From Prevotella sp. (GTDB lineage Bacteria; Bacteroidota; Bacteroidia; Bacteroidales; Bacteroidaceae), in contig JAILHK010000002.1 in the NCBI GenBank assembly GCA_024695815.1, forward strand, positions 1 to 53,015: DNA of 53,015 nucleotides. Direction: 5' to 3'. The notes under the pieces were generated by a model. It ran no database searches and had not been told where the DNA came from. It saw only the letters and a list, made by a program, of their open reading frames with translations. Of the stretch, positions 36,172 through 47,103 are shown piece after piece (the stretch's first letter is position 1; every line of letters starts with the position of its first letter). The translations under genes and the position numbers were made by a program.

Positions 36172-36208
36172 AATAGTGGCACTTTTCGATGAGTAAAGTG
36201 CCACTATT
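36172..36208. terminator. Hairpin after the transporter gene
   Basis: A perfect 14-bp stem, AATAGTGGCACTTT (36172-36185) with AAAGTGCCACTATT (36195-36208), followed by CCTTTCTT. It belongs to the AATAGTG-type hairpins that recur in the window. Confidence 0.65.
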
Positions 36209-36262
36209 CCTTTCTTATAGTGTCACTTTTTGTATCAAAGAGCATCTTTAGGGTAGGGTAAA

Positions 36263-36276
36263 TGCAAACGTTTGCG
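36263..36276. promoter_or_regulatory. LacI-family operator, malQ operon
   Basis: TGCAAACGTTTGCG matches the palindrome at 13 of 14 positions. Confidence 0.78.
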
Positions 36277-36331
36277 TTTTGCAAGAAATAAATTATACGT
36301 TTAAACCGTTAAAGGGTATCAATAAAAGCAT

Positions 36332-36339
36332 TATATTTG
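36332..36339 (+). promoter_or_regulatory. -7 box for the malQ operon
   Basis: TATATTTG, with no clear -33 TTTG. The operator is centred 66 bp upstream and the start codon is 22 bp downstream. Confidence 0.65.
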
Positions 36340-36361
36340 TAGCAAATAAACTAATAAGCGT

Positions 36362-38974
36362 ATGAAATTACTATTCAACCTTGATTATCAGACATCATTT
36401 GGCGAACAATTGGTGATGAATATCATTGTAGACGACAACCAGACGGAAGTTCATACCATGTCAACGTGTGACGGATTGCATTGGACAACAGAAATATCCT
36501 GCACAGAGAAAGGTTGTCTGGACTATTACTATAGTGTATGTCGTGGAAGCAAGGTGATGCGCCAAGAATGGCTTGTGGAGCCCCATAGACTTGAGATGAC
36601 GTCTGTTAAAGGCGCTTGCTACCGAATCTACGACCATTGGATTGACATTCCCGAGGACAGCTATCTCTATTCATCGGCCTTTACCGACTGTGTGATGGCT
36701 CGCGAGTGCAAACCGAGTACCAACACCGAGTATGGACGTACGATACGCTTAAAGGTGCGTGCTCCCCAATTGCATAATGGTGCTCGGTTGGCCATTGTGG
36801 GCAACGCATCCTATCTGGGCTATTGGGATTGTGCCAAAGCACGTCCTCTGACAGAACATGCCTACCACGAGTGGGTCATCAGTCTGGATGCCGACAGGTT
36901 GCCTGAGATGTTCGAGTTTAAGTTCATCATCATGGGCGACTCTGTGGTTTGGGAGAACTGCAGCAATCGTGTACTGCTGAACTCAGGATTGGCTCATGGC
37001 GAAGTGGTGGTCTATGAGCTAGACAAAGCCTGGTTCTCTATTCCTTCGTGGAAGGGTGCCGGAACGGTGATTCCCGTTTTCTCTTTACGCTCGGAGGGTA
37101 GCTTCGGCGTGGGCGATTTCGGTGATCTGAAGCTGATGGTTGACTGGTGTGCTAAGACGCAGCAGCGCATCTTGCAGGTGTTGCCCATCAACGATACCAC
37201 GATTTCGCACACATGGCAGGACTCCTATCCCTATAACTCCATCAGTATCTATGCGCTTCATCCACAATACACCGACTTGCGACAACTGCCGGCGTTGAAA
37301 GATGAGGCTCAGCGTGCTGCCTTCGAACAACTTCGTCAGGAGCTGAACGCCCTGCCACAGATAGACTATGAACGAGTGAACAAGGCGAAGATGGACTATC
37401 TGCAAGCCGTCTTTGTACAAGAGTGGACCGGCATCAAGCGCCGTGCCACCTATAAGACCTTCTTTGAAAACAATAAAGACTGGCTGGAACCCTATGCCAA
37501 GTTCTGCTATTATCGCGATAAGTTCGGCACAGCACATTTCTCTGAGTGGCCAGCCAAACTGCCGAAGGCCGACCAAAAGACCTTGGACTTCTGGTACTTT
37601 GTTCAGTATAATCTGGACCAACAGATGCGTGCTGCCCATCAGCATGCCCGTCAGCAGAATGTTATCTTGAAAGGCGATATCCCCATCGGTATCTCGCGCT
37701 ATGGCGTTGAAGCTTGGGTGGAACCACGCTATTTCAACCTGAACGGACAGGCTGGTGCTCCGCCCGATGCCTTCTCTGTCAACGGACAGAACTGGGGCTT
37801 CCCCACCTACAACTGGGATGAGATGCTCAGCGACGGCTGCCAGTGGTGGGTGCGCCGTTTCCGCAAGATGCAGGAATATTTCGATGCCTATCGCATAGAC
37901 CACGTGCTGGGTTTCTTCCGTATCTGGGAGATACCTATTGATGCCGTTCATGGCTTGTTAGGACAGTTCTCGCCAGCACTCGGCATGACGCCCGAGGAGA
38001 TAGAAGGCTACGGACTTCACTTCCAGGAAGAGCTGTTTACGCGTCCGTTTATTGCCGACTGGACGCTGCAACGCACCTTTGGTGAACGCGCCTCTTACGT
38101 GAAAGAGCACTTCCTGAACCACTTGCATGATGATATCTGGGAGATGAAACCTGAGTTCAACACCCAGCGCAAGGTGGAAGCCTGGGCTAAGGATAAGAAC
38201 GAGGACGCCCTGCGCGACGGACTGTATGCCCTGATTAGCGATGTGCTCTTTGTACGCGACCGCAAGGATGCTCATAAGTTCCATCCCCGTATTGGCGTTC
38301 AGAACGATTTCATCTACGAGGCCCTGTGGGACAGCGACAAAGATGCTTTCAACCGTCTCTACAACGACTACTTCTATCGTCGCAACAACCAGTTCTGGTA
38401 CACCGAGGCTATGAAGAAACTGCCCCTGTTGACCCAAGCCACTCGCATGCTGGTTTGTGCAGAAGACCTGGGCATGGTGCCCGACTGTGTACCCTGGGTG
38501 ATGGACGAGTTGCGTATTCTCTCGCTCGAGATACAGTCCATGCCAAAGAACCCCACCGTGCGCTTTGGCCATCTGCAGCATAATCCTTATCGCTCGGTGG
38601 CCACCATCTCGACACACGACATGGCCACGCTGCGCCAATGGTGGGACGAAGACTACGAGCAGACGCAAGCCTACTATAACCAGATGTTGCACCATGATGG
38701 ACCGGCACCGCATCCCCTCACAGGCTATCTGGCCGAAGAGATCGTGTCCATGCATCTGATGTCGCCATCCATGCTTTGTCTGTTGTCACTGCAAGACTGG
38801 ATGAGCATCGACGAGCAGTTGCGCCTGCCCGATGCCGATGCCGAGCGTATCAACATCCCTGCCAATCCCCGTCATTATTGGCGCTATCGCATGCATCTCA
38901 CCATCGAACAGCTGATGCAGGCCGACACCTTCAATCGTGAGGTGGCTATGTTGATACACCGTGGTGGAAGATAA
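36362..38974 (+). CDS. malQ: 4-alpha-glucanotransferase (GH77) with CBM20-like modules
   Basis: An 870-residue cytoplasmic amylomaltase that disproportionates maltodextrins. There is no signal peptide. Two N-terminal CBM20-like starch-binding modules (about 1-85, and about 120-220 with RLAIVGNASYLGYWD) precede the GH77 barrel, as in plant DPE2-type enzymes. Catalytic residues: nucleophile D513 (AYRIDHVLGFFRIWE), acid/base E701 (VCAEDLGMVPD) and D753 (ISTHDMATLRQWW). Opening motif VIPVFSLRSEGSFGVGDFGD is normal. It is the first gene of an operon with GH97, pullulanase and the SusA-like enzyme; its promoter carries a 13/14 operator. Confidence 0.96.
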   Translation: MKLLFNLDYQTSFGEQLVMNIIVDDNQTEVHTMSTCDGLHWTTEISCTEKGCLDYYYSVCRGSKVMRQEWLVEPHRLEMTSVKGACYRIYDHWIDIPEDSYLYSSAFTDCVMARECKPSTNTEYGRTIRLKVRAPQLHNGARLAIVGNASYLGYWDCAKARPLTEHAYHEWVISLDADRLPEMFEFKFIIMGDSVVWENCSNRVLLNSGLAHGEVVVYELDKAWFSIPSWKGAGTVIPVFSLRSEGSFGVGDFGDLKLMVDWCAKTQQRILQVLPINDTTISHTWQDSYPYNSISIYALHPQYTDLRQLPALKDEAQRAAFEQLRQELNALPQIDYERVNKAKMDYLQAVFVQEWTGIKRRATYKTFFENNKDWLEPYAKFCYYRDKFGTAHFSEWPAKLPKADQKTLDFWYFVQYNLDQQMRAAHQHARQQNVILKGDIPIGISRYGVEAWVEPRYFNLNGQAGAPPDAFSVNGQNWGFPTYNWDEMLSDGCQWWVRRFRKMQEYFDAYRIDHVLGFFRIWEIPIDAVHGLLGQFSPALGMTPEEIEGYGLHFQEELFTRPFIADWTLQRTFGERASYVKEHFLNHLHDDIWEMKPEFNTQRKVEAWAKDKNEDALRDGLYALISDVLFVRDRKDAHKFHPRIGVQNDFIYEALWDSDKDAFNRLYNDYFYRRNNQFWYTEAMKKLPLLTQATRMLVCAEDLGMVPDCVPWVMDELRILSLEIQSMPKNPTVRFGHLQHNPYRSVATISTHDMATLRQWWDEDYEQTQAYYNQMLHHDGPAPHPLTGYLAEEIVSMHLMSPSMLCLLSLQDWMSIDEQLRLPDADAERINIPANPRHYWRYRMHLTIEQLMQADTFNREVAMLIHRGGR

Positions 38975-39008
38975 AGTAACCCTATTAATAATATATCAAA
39001 AAAGCTAG

Positions 39009-41234
<2,226 letters not shown>

Positions 41235-41238
41235 GCCT

Positions 41239-43122
41239 ATGAATAAAGCAGTATTAGCAGGAATGGCAGCTTTAATTGTTGCATGTGATCCCGTCAAGGA
41301 GAGTTTCAATTTTGATGAGGTGACCTATACGCCTTGTCAAACAGTATTTAAACTTTTTGCGCCTTCAGATGCCACATGTATGGTGGTAGTAGGGGAAGAT
41401 ACCCTCCAGATGGAGCAATTGGCTGATACCATTTGGACTGCTACTGCTAAGGGCAATCATAAAGGAAAGACGTACGAATTTCTGGTTAATGGCCAGTCAT
41501 CGCCTGGCGTTTTTGCCAAGGCGGTGACGGTCAACGGCCAGAAGGGTGTCGTGGTCGATATGGCAGAGACCAATCCCAAGGATTGGGAGACCGACGTGCC
41601 TGTGCGTCATATCCCGAAGAACATGTATATCTACGAGATGCACCATCGTGACTTCTCGATAGCCAATCCATTGGCAAAATATCCAGGCAAGTACCTGGCG
41701 CTGACCGAACTATGGGCCATTGACCACCTGAAAGAGTTGGGCATCAATGCGGTGCATCTTCTGCCTTCTTATGACTATGGCTCGGTGGACGAGACGCGTC
41801 TGGACCAGCCTCAATACAACTGGGGCTATGATCCGGTGAACTACAACGTGCCCGAGGGTGGCTATTCCACCGATCCCTTTAACCCCACTGCTCGCATCAC
41901 GGAGTTCAAACAGATGGTGCAAGCATTGCATCAGGCAGGTATCGCCGTGATACTGGATGTGGTGTATAACCATACGTACAACATCGACAACAGTAATTTT
42001 CAGAAAACCTATCCAGACTATTTCTACCGCAAGACGGCCGATGGCACCTATTCCAATGGCTCGGGTTGTGGCAACGAGACGGCCAGCGAACGCCCCATGA
42101 TGCGTAAGTTCATGATTGAGAGTGTGAAGTACTGGATCAACGAGTACCATATTGATGGCTTCCGCTTCGACCTGATGGGTGTTCACGACATCGAGACCAT
42201 GAACGAGATTCGAAAAGAGGTGGATAAGATAGACCCCTCTGTAATAATATATGGTGAAGGATGGAGTGCCGGTGCCTGTGCCCTTCCCAACGAAGTGCTG
42301 GGCATGAAGGCAAACATCAGCAAGATGCCTGGCATTGCTGCTTTCTCCGACGATATGCGCGATGCATTGCGCGGCCCCTTCTCTGACGATACCAAAGGAG
42401 CCTTCCTGGCTGGTATTCCTGGTATGGAGGAAAGTTTGAAGGCAGGCATTGCCGGCATGACCGAACATCCGCAGGTGGACTACACCAAGGTGAACTATTC
42501 TGATAAGCCCTATGCTAAAGAGCCTACACAGATGATAGCCTATGTGAGCTGTCACGACGATATGTGTCTGACTGACCGCTTGCGTTCAAGCATTCCCGGC
42601 ATCAAGGAAGACGAGCTGATACGCCTGGACCTGTTGGCACAGACAGCCGTGTTCACCTCACAGGGTATTCCCTTTATGTTGAGTGGCGAGGAACTGTTGC
42701 GCGACAAGAAGGGCGTGCACAACTCTTTTGAGTCGCCCGACAGCATCAACCAATTGGACTGGAGCCACAAAGACAAGTATCCGCAGGTGTTCAATTACTA
42801 TAAGCGTTTGATTGCTTTGCGCCGTAACCATCCGGCTTTCCGCCTGGGTGAGACGTCGTTGGTGAAAAAACATCTGGAGTTCCTTGATACCGATACCGAC
42901 TGCGTGGTGGCATTTATGTTGAAGAATCATGCCGGTGGCGACAGTTGGAACGATATCATCGTCATACTGAACGGCAATCGCAGTGCCAAGCTGGTTAAGA
43001 TACCCAAAGACCGCTACCAAGTGGTATGTTGCGATGGCGAAATCAACGAAGACGGACTGGGCGAGGTCAACAGCGACCGCGTGGTAGTCAAACCTCAATC
43101 TGCATTAATCATTCATAACTAA
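41239..43122 (+). CDS. pulA: Type I pullulanase (GH13), lipoprotein
   Basis: A 627-residue debranching enzyme that hydrolyses alpha-1,6 links in pullulan and branched maltodextrins. The N-terminus MNKAVLAGMAALIVAC looks like a short lipoprotein signal (LIVAC). A CBM48-like beta domain follows, then the YNWGYDP signature of type I pullulanases (QYNWGYDPVNYNVPEG) and the GH13 barrel with D311 (GFRFDLMG), E340 (IYGEGWSAG) and D440 (SCHDDMCLTDRL). It sits 4 bp after susB and 4 bp before the next gene. Surface or periplasmic location cannot be settled from the lipobox alone. Confidence 0.93.
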   Translation: MNKAVLAGMAALIVACDPVKESFNFDEVTYTPCQTVFKLFAPSDATCMVVVGEDTLQMEQLADTIWTATAKGNHKGKTYEFLVNGQSSPGVFAKAVTVNGQKGVVVDMAETNPKDWETDVPVRHIPKNMYIYEMHHRDFSIANPLAKYPGKYLALTELWAIDHLKELGINAVHLLPSYDYGSVDETRLDQPQYNWGYDPVNYNVPEGGYSTDPFNPTARITEFKQMVQALHQAGIAVILDVVYNHTYNIDNSNFQKTYPDYFYRKTADGTYSNGSGCGNETASERPMMRKFMIESVKYWINEYHIDGFRFDLMGVHDIETMNEIRKEVDKIDPSVIIYGEGWSAGACALPNEVLGMKANISKMPGIAAFSDDMRDALRGPFSDDTKGAFLAGIPGMEESLKAGIAGMTEHPQVDYTKVNYSDKPYAKEPTQMIAYVSCHDDMCLTDRLRSSIPGIKEDELIRLDLLAQTAVFTSQGIPFMLSGEELLRDKKGVHNSFESPDSINQLDWSHKDKYPQVFNYYKRLIALRRNHPAFRLGETSLVKKHLEFLDTDTDCVVAFMLKNHAGGDSWNDIIVILNGNRSAKLVKIPKDRYQVVCCDGEINEDGLGEVNSDRVVVKPQSALIIHN

Positions 43123-43126
43123 AACA

Positions 43127-45022
43127 ATGAAACGAGTCATATTATTGCTGGCCCTCATGGGGCAGATGGCTGCTATGCATGCAGCAAAGGTAACGGTCGA
43201 TAGGGTAGAGCCTACCGACTGGTATGTGGGACTGAAGAACCCGCAGGTGCAGTTGATGGTTTATGGTAAGGGCATCCGTGATGTGGCCTCCGTCACCACC
43301 GACTATGCAGGCGTACGTATTGATAGTTTGGTGCGACTGGATTCGCCCAACTATTTGTTGGTGTATATGAATGTGAAGGATGCACAGCCTGGCACAATGA
43401 CGCTGAACTTCGACAAGAAGAAAGTACAATATCAGTTGAAAGCTCGCAAGATGAAAGGTGAAGACCACCGTGGCTTTGATATCAGCGATGTGCTCTATTT
43501 GTTGATGCCCGACCGTTTTGCTCAGGGCGCTCACCATCAATCGCAGGCGAAAGGCCTGCGTCAGTATCGTGAAGACCGCCAGGCACCATCACTGCGTCAT
43601 GGTGGCGACTTGGAAGGCTTGCGTGAACACCTTGACTATTTCAACGAACTGGGTGTCACTGCCCTTTGGTTTACGCCCATTCTGGAGAACGACTCACCCG
43701 ACATGATGGAGACGTGGTCAACCTATCATGGCTATGCCTGTACCAACTACTACCGTGTGGATCCTCGCTTTGGCACCAACGACGACTATTGTCGTCTGAT
43801 TGCCGATTGCCATCAGCGCGGCTTGAAGGTGGTGATGGACATGATTTTCAATCACTGCGGCTTTGAGCATCCTTGGGTCAGCGACATGCCTTCGAAAGAT
43901 TGGTTCAACCAGTCAGAATGGTTGAAGGAGTCGGGAGGCACCAGTGATTCTCGTGGCACCAGTTTCCAGCAGACCAGTTATAAGCTGACACCCGTGGTCG
44001 ATCCTTATGCTGCCGAGGTTGATAAGCAGGAGACGCAGAACGCATGGTTCGTCTCTACGATGCCCGACCTGAATCAGCACAACCCCCATCTGATGCGCTA
44101 TCTCATCCAGAACTCCATCTGGTGGATAGAGACAGCCGACATCGACGGCATCCGCATGGATACCTATCCCTATGCCTTCCGCGAGCCCATGGCGCAGTGG
44201 ATGAAAGAGCTCGACGAGGAATATCCTAATTTCAACACCGTCGGCGAGACGTGGGTCACTAAGCCAGCCTATACCGCCTCATGGCAAAAAGACTCAAAGT
44301 TGTCCGATACCAATAGCTATCTGAAAACCGTGATGGATTTCTCGTTCCAGGAGGCTATGGACTCTGCCAAGCGTGAGGAGACCGATGGCTGGTGGCGCGG
44401 CATGAACCGCCTGTACAACTCGTTTGCCTACGACTATCTGTATCCCAACCCTTCGTCGGTGATGGCTTTCCTTGATAATCACGACACTGATCGCTTCCTG
44501 GGCAATGGCGAGGACTCGCTGGCTATGAAGCAGGCTCTGGCATTGTTGCTCACGGTTCGTCGAATTCCTCAGCTTTATTATGGCACGGAGATTATGATGA
44601 ACGGCACGAAGGAGAAGAGTGATGGCTATGTACGCAAGGACTTCACCGGTGGTTTCCCTGGCGACCAGCACAACGCATTCACCAAGGAAGGGCGCACGGC
44701 CAAAGAGAATCAGATGTTCTCATGGTTGAGCAACCTGTTGCATTGGCGCAATGGCAACGAGACGATTATCCGTGGCATGCAGAAGCAGTTCATACCATAT
44801 AATGGTATCTATGTCATCAGTCGCAGTTGGCACCGCAACACGGTGATGACCATCATGAACGGCACGTCGCGTCCTGCAGTGATGCCAGTGAAGCGCTATG
44901 CCGAGGTCATCGGTTCGGCCACCAAAGTGCAAGATGTACTCACAGGACGCACTTATGACTTGTCGCAAGACTTGAAGCTGAAGCCTCGCCAAACGTTAGT
45001 TCTAGAATTCTTAGGAGATTAG
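43127..45022 (+). CDS. susA: GH13 neopullulanase / cyclomaltodextrinase, SusA-like
   Basis: A 631-residue periplasmic enzyme that breaks imported maltooligosaccharides or cyclodextrins to smaller sugars. Signal peptide (ends AAMHAA), then an N-terminal Ig-like domain starting VTVDRVEPTDWYVGLKNP, as in SusA and other neopullulanases. Barrel: LMPDRFAQG, VVMDMIFNHCG, D345 (GIRMDTYPYAF), E374 (TVGETWVT), D453 (FLDNHDTDRF). A short beta domain C ends in VLEFLGD. Last gene of the malQ-susB-pulA-susA operon; a 28-bp perfect hairpin follows 5 bp after the stop. Confidence 0.92.
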   Translation: MKRVILLLALMGQMAAMHAAKVTVDRVEPTDWYVGLKNPQVQLMVYGKGIRDVASVTTDYAGVRIDSLVRLDSPNYLLVYMNVKDAQPGTMTLNFDKKKVQYQLKARKMKGEDHRGFDISDVLYLLMPDRFAQGAHHQSQAKGLRQYREDRQAPSLRHGGDLEGLREHLDYFNELGVTALWFTPILENDSPDMMETWSTYHGYACTNYYRVDPRFGTNDDYCRLIADCHQRGLKVVMDMIFNHCGFEHPWVSDMPSKDWFNQSEWLKESGGTSDSRGTSFQQTSYKLTPVVDPYAAEVDKQETQNAWFVSTMPDLNQHNPHLMRYLIQNSIWWIETADIDGIRMDTYPYAFREPMAQWMKELDEEYPNFNTVGETWVTKPAYTASWQKDSKLSDTNSYLKTVMDFSFQEAMDSAKREETDGWWRGMNRLYNSFAYDYLYPNPSSVMAFLDNHDTDRFLGNGEDSLAMKQALALLLTVRRIPQLYYGTEIMMNGTKEKSDGYVRKDFTGGFPGDQHNAFTKEGRTAKENQMFSWLSNLLHWRNGNETIIRGMQKQFIPYNGIYVISRSWHRNTVMTIMNGTSRPAVMPVKRYAEVIGSATKVQDVLTGRTYDLSQDLKLKPRQTLVLEFLGD

Positions 45023-45026
45023 CATC

Positions 45027-45087
45027 ATTTCCTATAATCATAGCGCCGCTTTTCCCATCGAAAAGCGGCGCTATGATTATAGGAAAT
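45027..45087. terminator. 28-bp perfect inverted repeat ending the starch operon
   Basis: Arms 45027-45054 and 45060-45087 are perfectly complementary over 28 bp with a 5-nt loop (CCATC). The G/C core is TAGCGCCGCTTTTC and the outer part is A/T-rich. No U-run follows, so it may act as an RNA end-protecting or bidirectional hairpin instead of a standard terminator. Confidence 0.7.
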
Positions 45088-45102
45088 CTTGTCTGCTATT
45101 TT

Positions 45103-45228
45103 GTTAATTAATTGTAATATTTTTGCAATTTCTTACTTTTCTCTTATAGCCAATCACCTAATTTTATATATTTGCAGCATCAATAACAAACAGTATGACA
45201 TAAACCTTCAATGCTAGTAATAATGAAA
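45103..45228 (+). repeat. Promoter/5'-UTR block, copy 1 of a duplication
   Basis: This block matches 46978-47103. Two segments are identical: 25 bp (45151-45175, containing the -7 box TATATTTG at 45167-45174) and 30 bp (45178-45207). In copy 2 the block ends at the start codon of the S74 gene; here the equivalent ATG (45223) opens only 16 codons, MKTKNNRPKIFIKIDM. Confidence 0.85.
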
Positions 45229-45300
45229 ACAAAAAACAATCGTCCCAAGATATTTATCAAAATAGATATGTAAGTTGAACAATTTTTTTATATTGGTAAT

Positions 45301-45972
45301 ATGAGGTATTCTTTGTTTTTTTATTTTTTTGCAATCTGCATGCTAACTTATTCTCAGAACAGGATATGCTTTATTGATAGCTTGGATATCTGTAAAGATG
45401 AAATTGAGGAATTGGAAAGATATAATCTAAAAAAAATGCAGAAATTGTTTCCTATCTATCGACAATATTCAGAATTAAAACAGTTGCACTTTTTTTGCTT
45501 ACGTAATAAAACTAACTGCTCAATAACAAAAGAAGAGTATTTGGATTATTCCTTTTTAGATAAAATGCAGTTTTCTCGAGGCGAACTAAAAACATCCAGG
45601 TTCTGATATAAACAATTTTTAATTGCCTACACTTTTGTGTTTACTCCAAAAGGAAACTTAGTTGGAATGATACGCGGTGGATTTGTAGAAGATCCAAATT
45701 GGATGGAAATATATAATACAGGTGATTTAGGTCGCTTAGTGACAGATAATAAGATTTCTTTCGCTTTTACTGGAGGAAATCGCCAATATCTCTATACCAG
45801 CGAATCCTATAATGGAGGTGGAGGAGACATGGATTGTGTTGTAATAAATGGTGAGATCTTTGTTCTAAATAATTTAGAACGTGATGCATTGGATAATCCC
45901 GACGCCCCTGATTTTTATTTGCTTCCATTGAAACAATACTTGGTTGGTTATACGTCGTCTGATAATCAATGA
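45301..45972 (+). pseudogene. Secreted protein of unknown function, interrupted by one TGA
   Basis: Two neighbouring open stretches, 45301-45606 and 45637-45972, are in the same frame and separated only by a TGA at 45604-45606. Reading through gives a single 223-residue protein: signal peptide MRYSLFFYFFAICMLTYSQ, a charged region, then YTFVFTPKGNLVGMIRGGF, DPNWMEIYNTGDLG and YLYTSESYNGGGGD. I do not recognise the family. No frameshift is needed. A nonsense mutation, a sequencing error, or real recoding could each explain it; the decayed surroundings favour the first. The duplicated promoter block lies just upstream. Confidence 0.7.
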
Positions 45973-46053
45973 GCTACATTCGTAAAATGTATGATTTGGC
46001 AAAGTACTTATTTTTCAATAGCTAAGTAGTCTGTTACGACACTAAGATATCGC

Positions 46054-46072
46054 AGATCACCGGGACAGGTCT
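46054..46072 (+). repeat. REP-like short repeat, copy 1
   Basis: AGATCACCGGGACAGGTCT recurs with one difference at 51509-51527 (AGATCATCGGGACAGGTCT). It lies 61 bp upstream of a RAYT transposase remnant and is followed by a run of nine T. Confidence 0.65.
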
Positions 46073-46133
46073 TTTTTTTTATAATAAAGGCCTCTTCCCT
46101 CCGTTATATCGGATATATTAAAGATTAATCACC

Positions 46134-46199
46134 ATGCCGAGGAAAGAACGAAAGCATAGCGAAACAGGAATCTATCATGTAATGTTACGTGGTATGTAA
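46134..46199 (+). pseudogene. REP-associated (RAYT/IS200-like) transposase remnant, 21 codons
   Basis: MPRKERKHSETGIYHVMLRG followed by M and a stop. This is the characteristic N-terminus of REP-associated tyrosine transposases (SETGIYHVMLRG). The catalytic HUH motif and Tyr would lie further downstream and are gone. It shows past transposase activity in this AT-rich stretch. Confidence 0.75.
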
Positions 46200-46227
46200 G
46201 AAAGGTTAATAATTCGTTTTTAGCATT

Positions 46228-46863
46228 ATGAGAAAACAAATTCTTTTGGTTATTATTTCTATCTTGATATTTATAGGTAATGGATGGGGCTGTTTAAAAG
46301 GGTTTAATGTTAACATCTCATTCGTTTTATTTATATCATTGTTTATATGCATTATAATGCAGGGTGTTATAGTTTACGTTCTAAAATCCAAAGGTGGGTT
46401 CTATATCTTCTTGATTTGTTCCATTCTCTTCTGTTTTCAGTTGTTGTATTATCCGTACTTTTATGGAACGATGAGAGAATATAATAACAATGAATATATA
46501 AATGACACAACCTTTTCGTCGATATATGATTATTATGATTCAGATCTTTCGTGTGATTCCCTACCTTGTCTCATTCTAAAAGAGGGGGAGACGGGGGCTT
46601 ATTATTATGATTTCCACCTGCGTAGAACGGATAGTACTGAAGTCTCTGTTTCCGTGTGGCCTATAAGCAGCCCCAATATATCTATATATCAGAAGAAGTT
46701 GATGATAAGGAGTGATACGATTTTTAAAGATAGCTTTATAGTTAACACAATGGCTTCAGAAGGACTGATCCCATCATATTTTAAAGTGGAAATATATAAT
46801 TTCGATAATCATTCACATAGAATAATAAAAAAGAAATATATGTTACGTAAATGGCAAAGATGA
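46228..46863 (+). CDS. Unknown membrane protein with three N-terminal helices
   Basis: 211 residues. Hydrophobic segments near 5-25, 31-52 and 58-78 are probable membrane helices; the rest (about 80-211) is polar and beta-like, with DYYDSDLSCDSLPCLILKEG and FHLRRTDSTEVSVSVWP. Topology suggests an exposed C-terminal domain. I do not recognise the family. The gene is AT-rich compared with the starch locus. Its stop codon overlaps (ATGA) the start of a 27-codon reading frame that looks like the tail of an unrelated secreted protein. It could be part of an acquired accessory segment. Confidence 0.6.
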   Translation: MRKQILLVIISILIFIGNGWGCLKGFNVNISFVLFISLFICIIMQGVIVYVLKSKGGFYIFLICSILFCFQLLYYPYFYGTMREYNNNEYINDTTFSSIYDYYDSDLSCDSLPCLILKEGETGAYYYDFHLRRTDSTEVSVSVWPISSPNISIYQKKLMIRSDTIFKDSFIVNTMASEGLIPSYFKVEIYNFDNHSHRIIKKKYMLRKWQR

Positions 46864-46943
46864 ATCCAAGGGGGCAGCGCATCGATCATCCCCGTCGCGG
46901 ACTCTATATTATTAAAAACGGTAAAAAAGTCTTCATCAAGTGA
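46860..46943 (+). pseudogene. Orphan C-terminal tail of a lost secreted protein
   Basis: MNPRGQRIDHPRRGLYIIKN then GKKVFIK and stop. This is the short tail found at the C-termini of the amylases, the triple-repeat protein and others in this window (G-[QR]-R ... G-[IL]-x-[IV] ... NGKK ... K). The body of the protein is missing; the tail keeps its own terminator hairpin. It is best read as the 3' remnant of a deleted gene. Confidence 0.7.
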
Positions 46944-46954
46944 AGACCTTTTTT
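46923..46954 (+). terminator. Terminator of the lost gene
   Basis: GTCTTCA (46929-46935) pairs with TGAAGAC (46941-46947), flanked by A- and T-runs (AAAAAA and TTTTTT). It overlaps the stop of the orphan tail. Confidence 0.7.
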
Positions 46955-46977
46955 CGTGTGTTCTATGCAGAAACTTC

Positions 46978-47103
46978 GTTAATTAACTATAAATATTTAC
47001 ATTTCTTTTGTATGTTTCTTGTTGGCAATCACCTAATTTTATATATTTGCGACATCAATAACAAACAGTATGACATAAACCTAAAATGTAAGTAACAATG
47101 AAA
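46978..47103 (+). repeat. Promoter/5'-UTR block, copy 2 of a duplication
   Basis: Matches 45103-45228. The -7 box TATATTTG is at 47042-47049, with CTTG about 20 bp upstream as a poor -33 element. It leads straight to the start codon at 47098. Confidence 0.85.
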
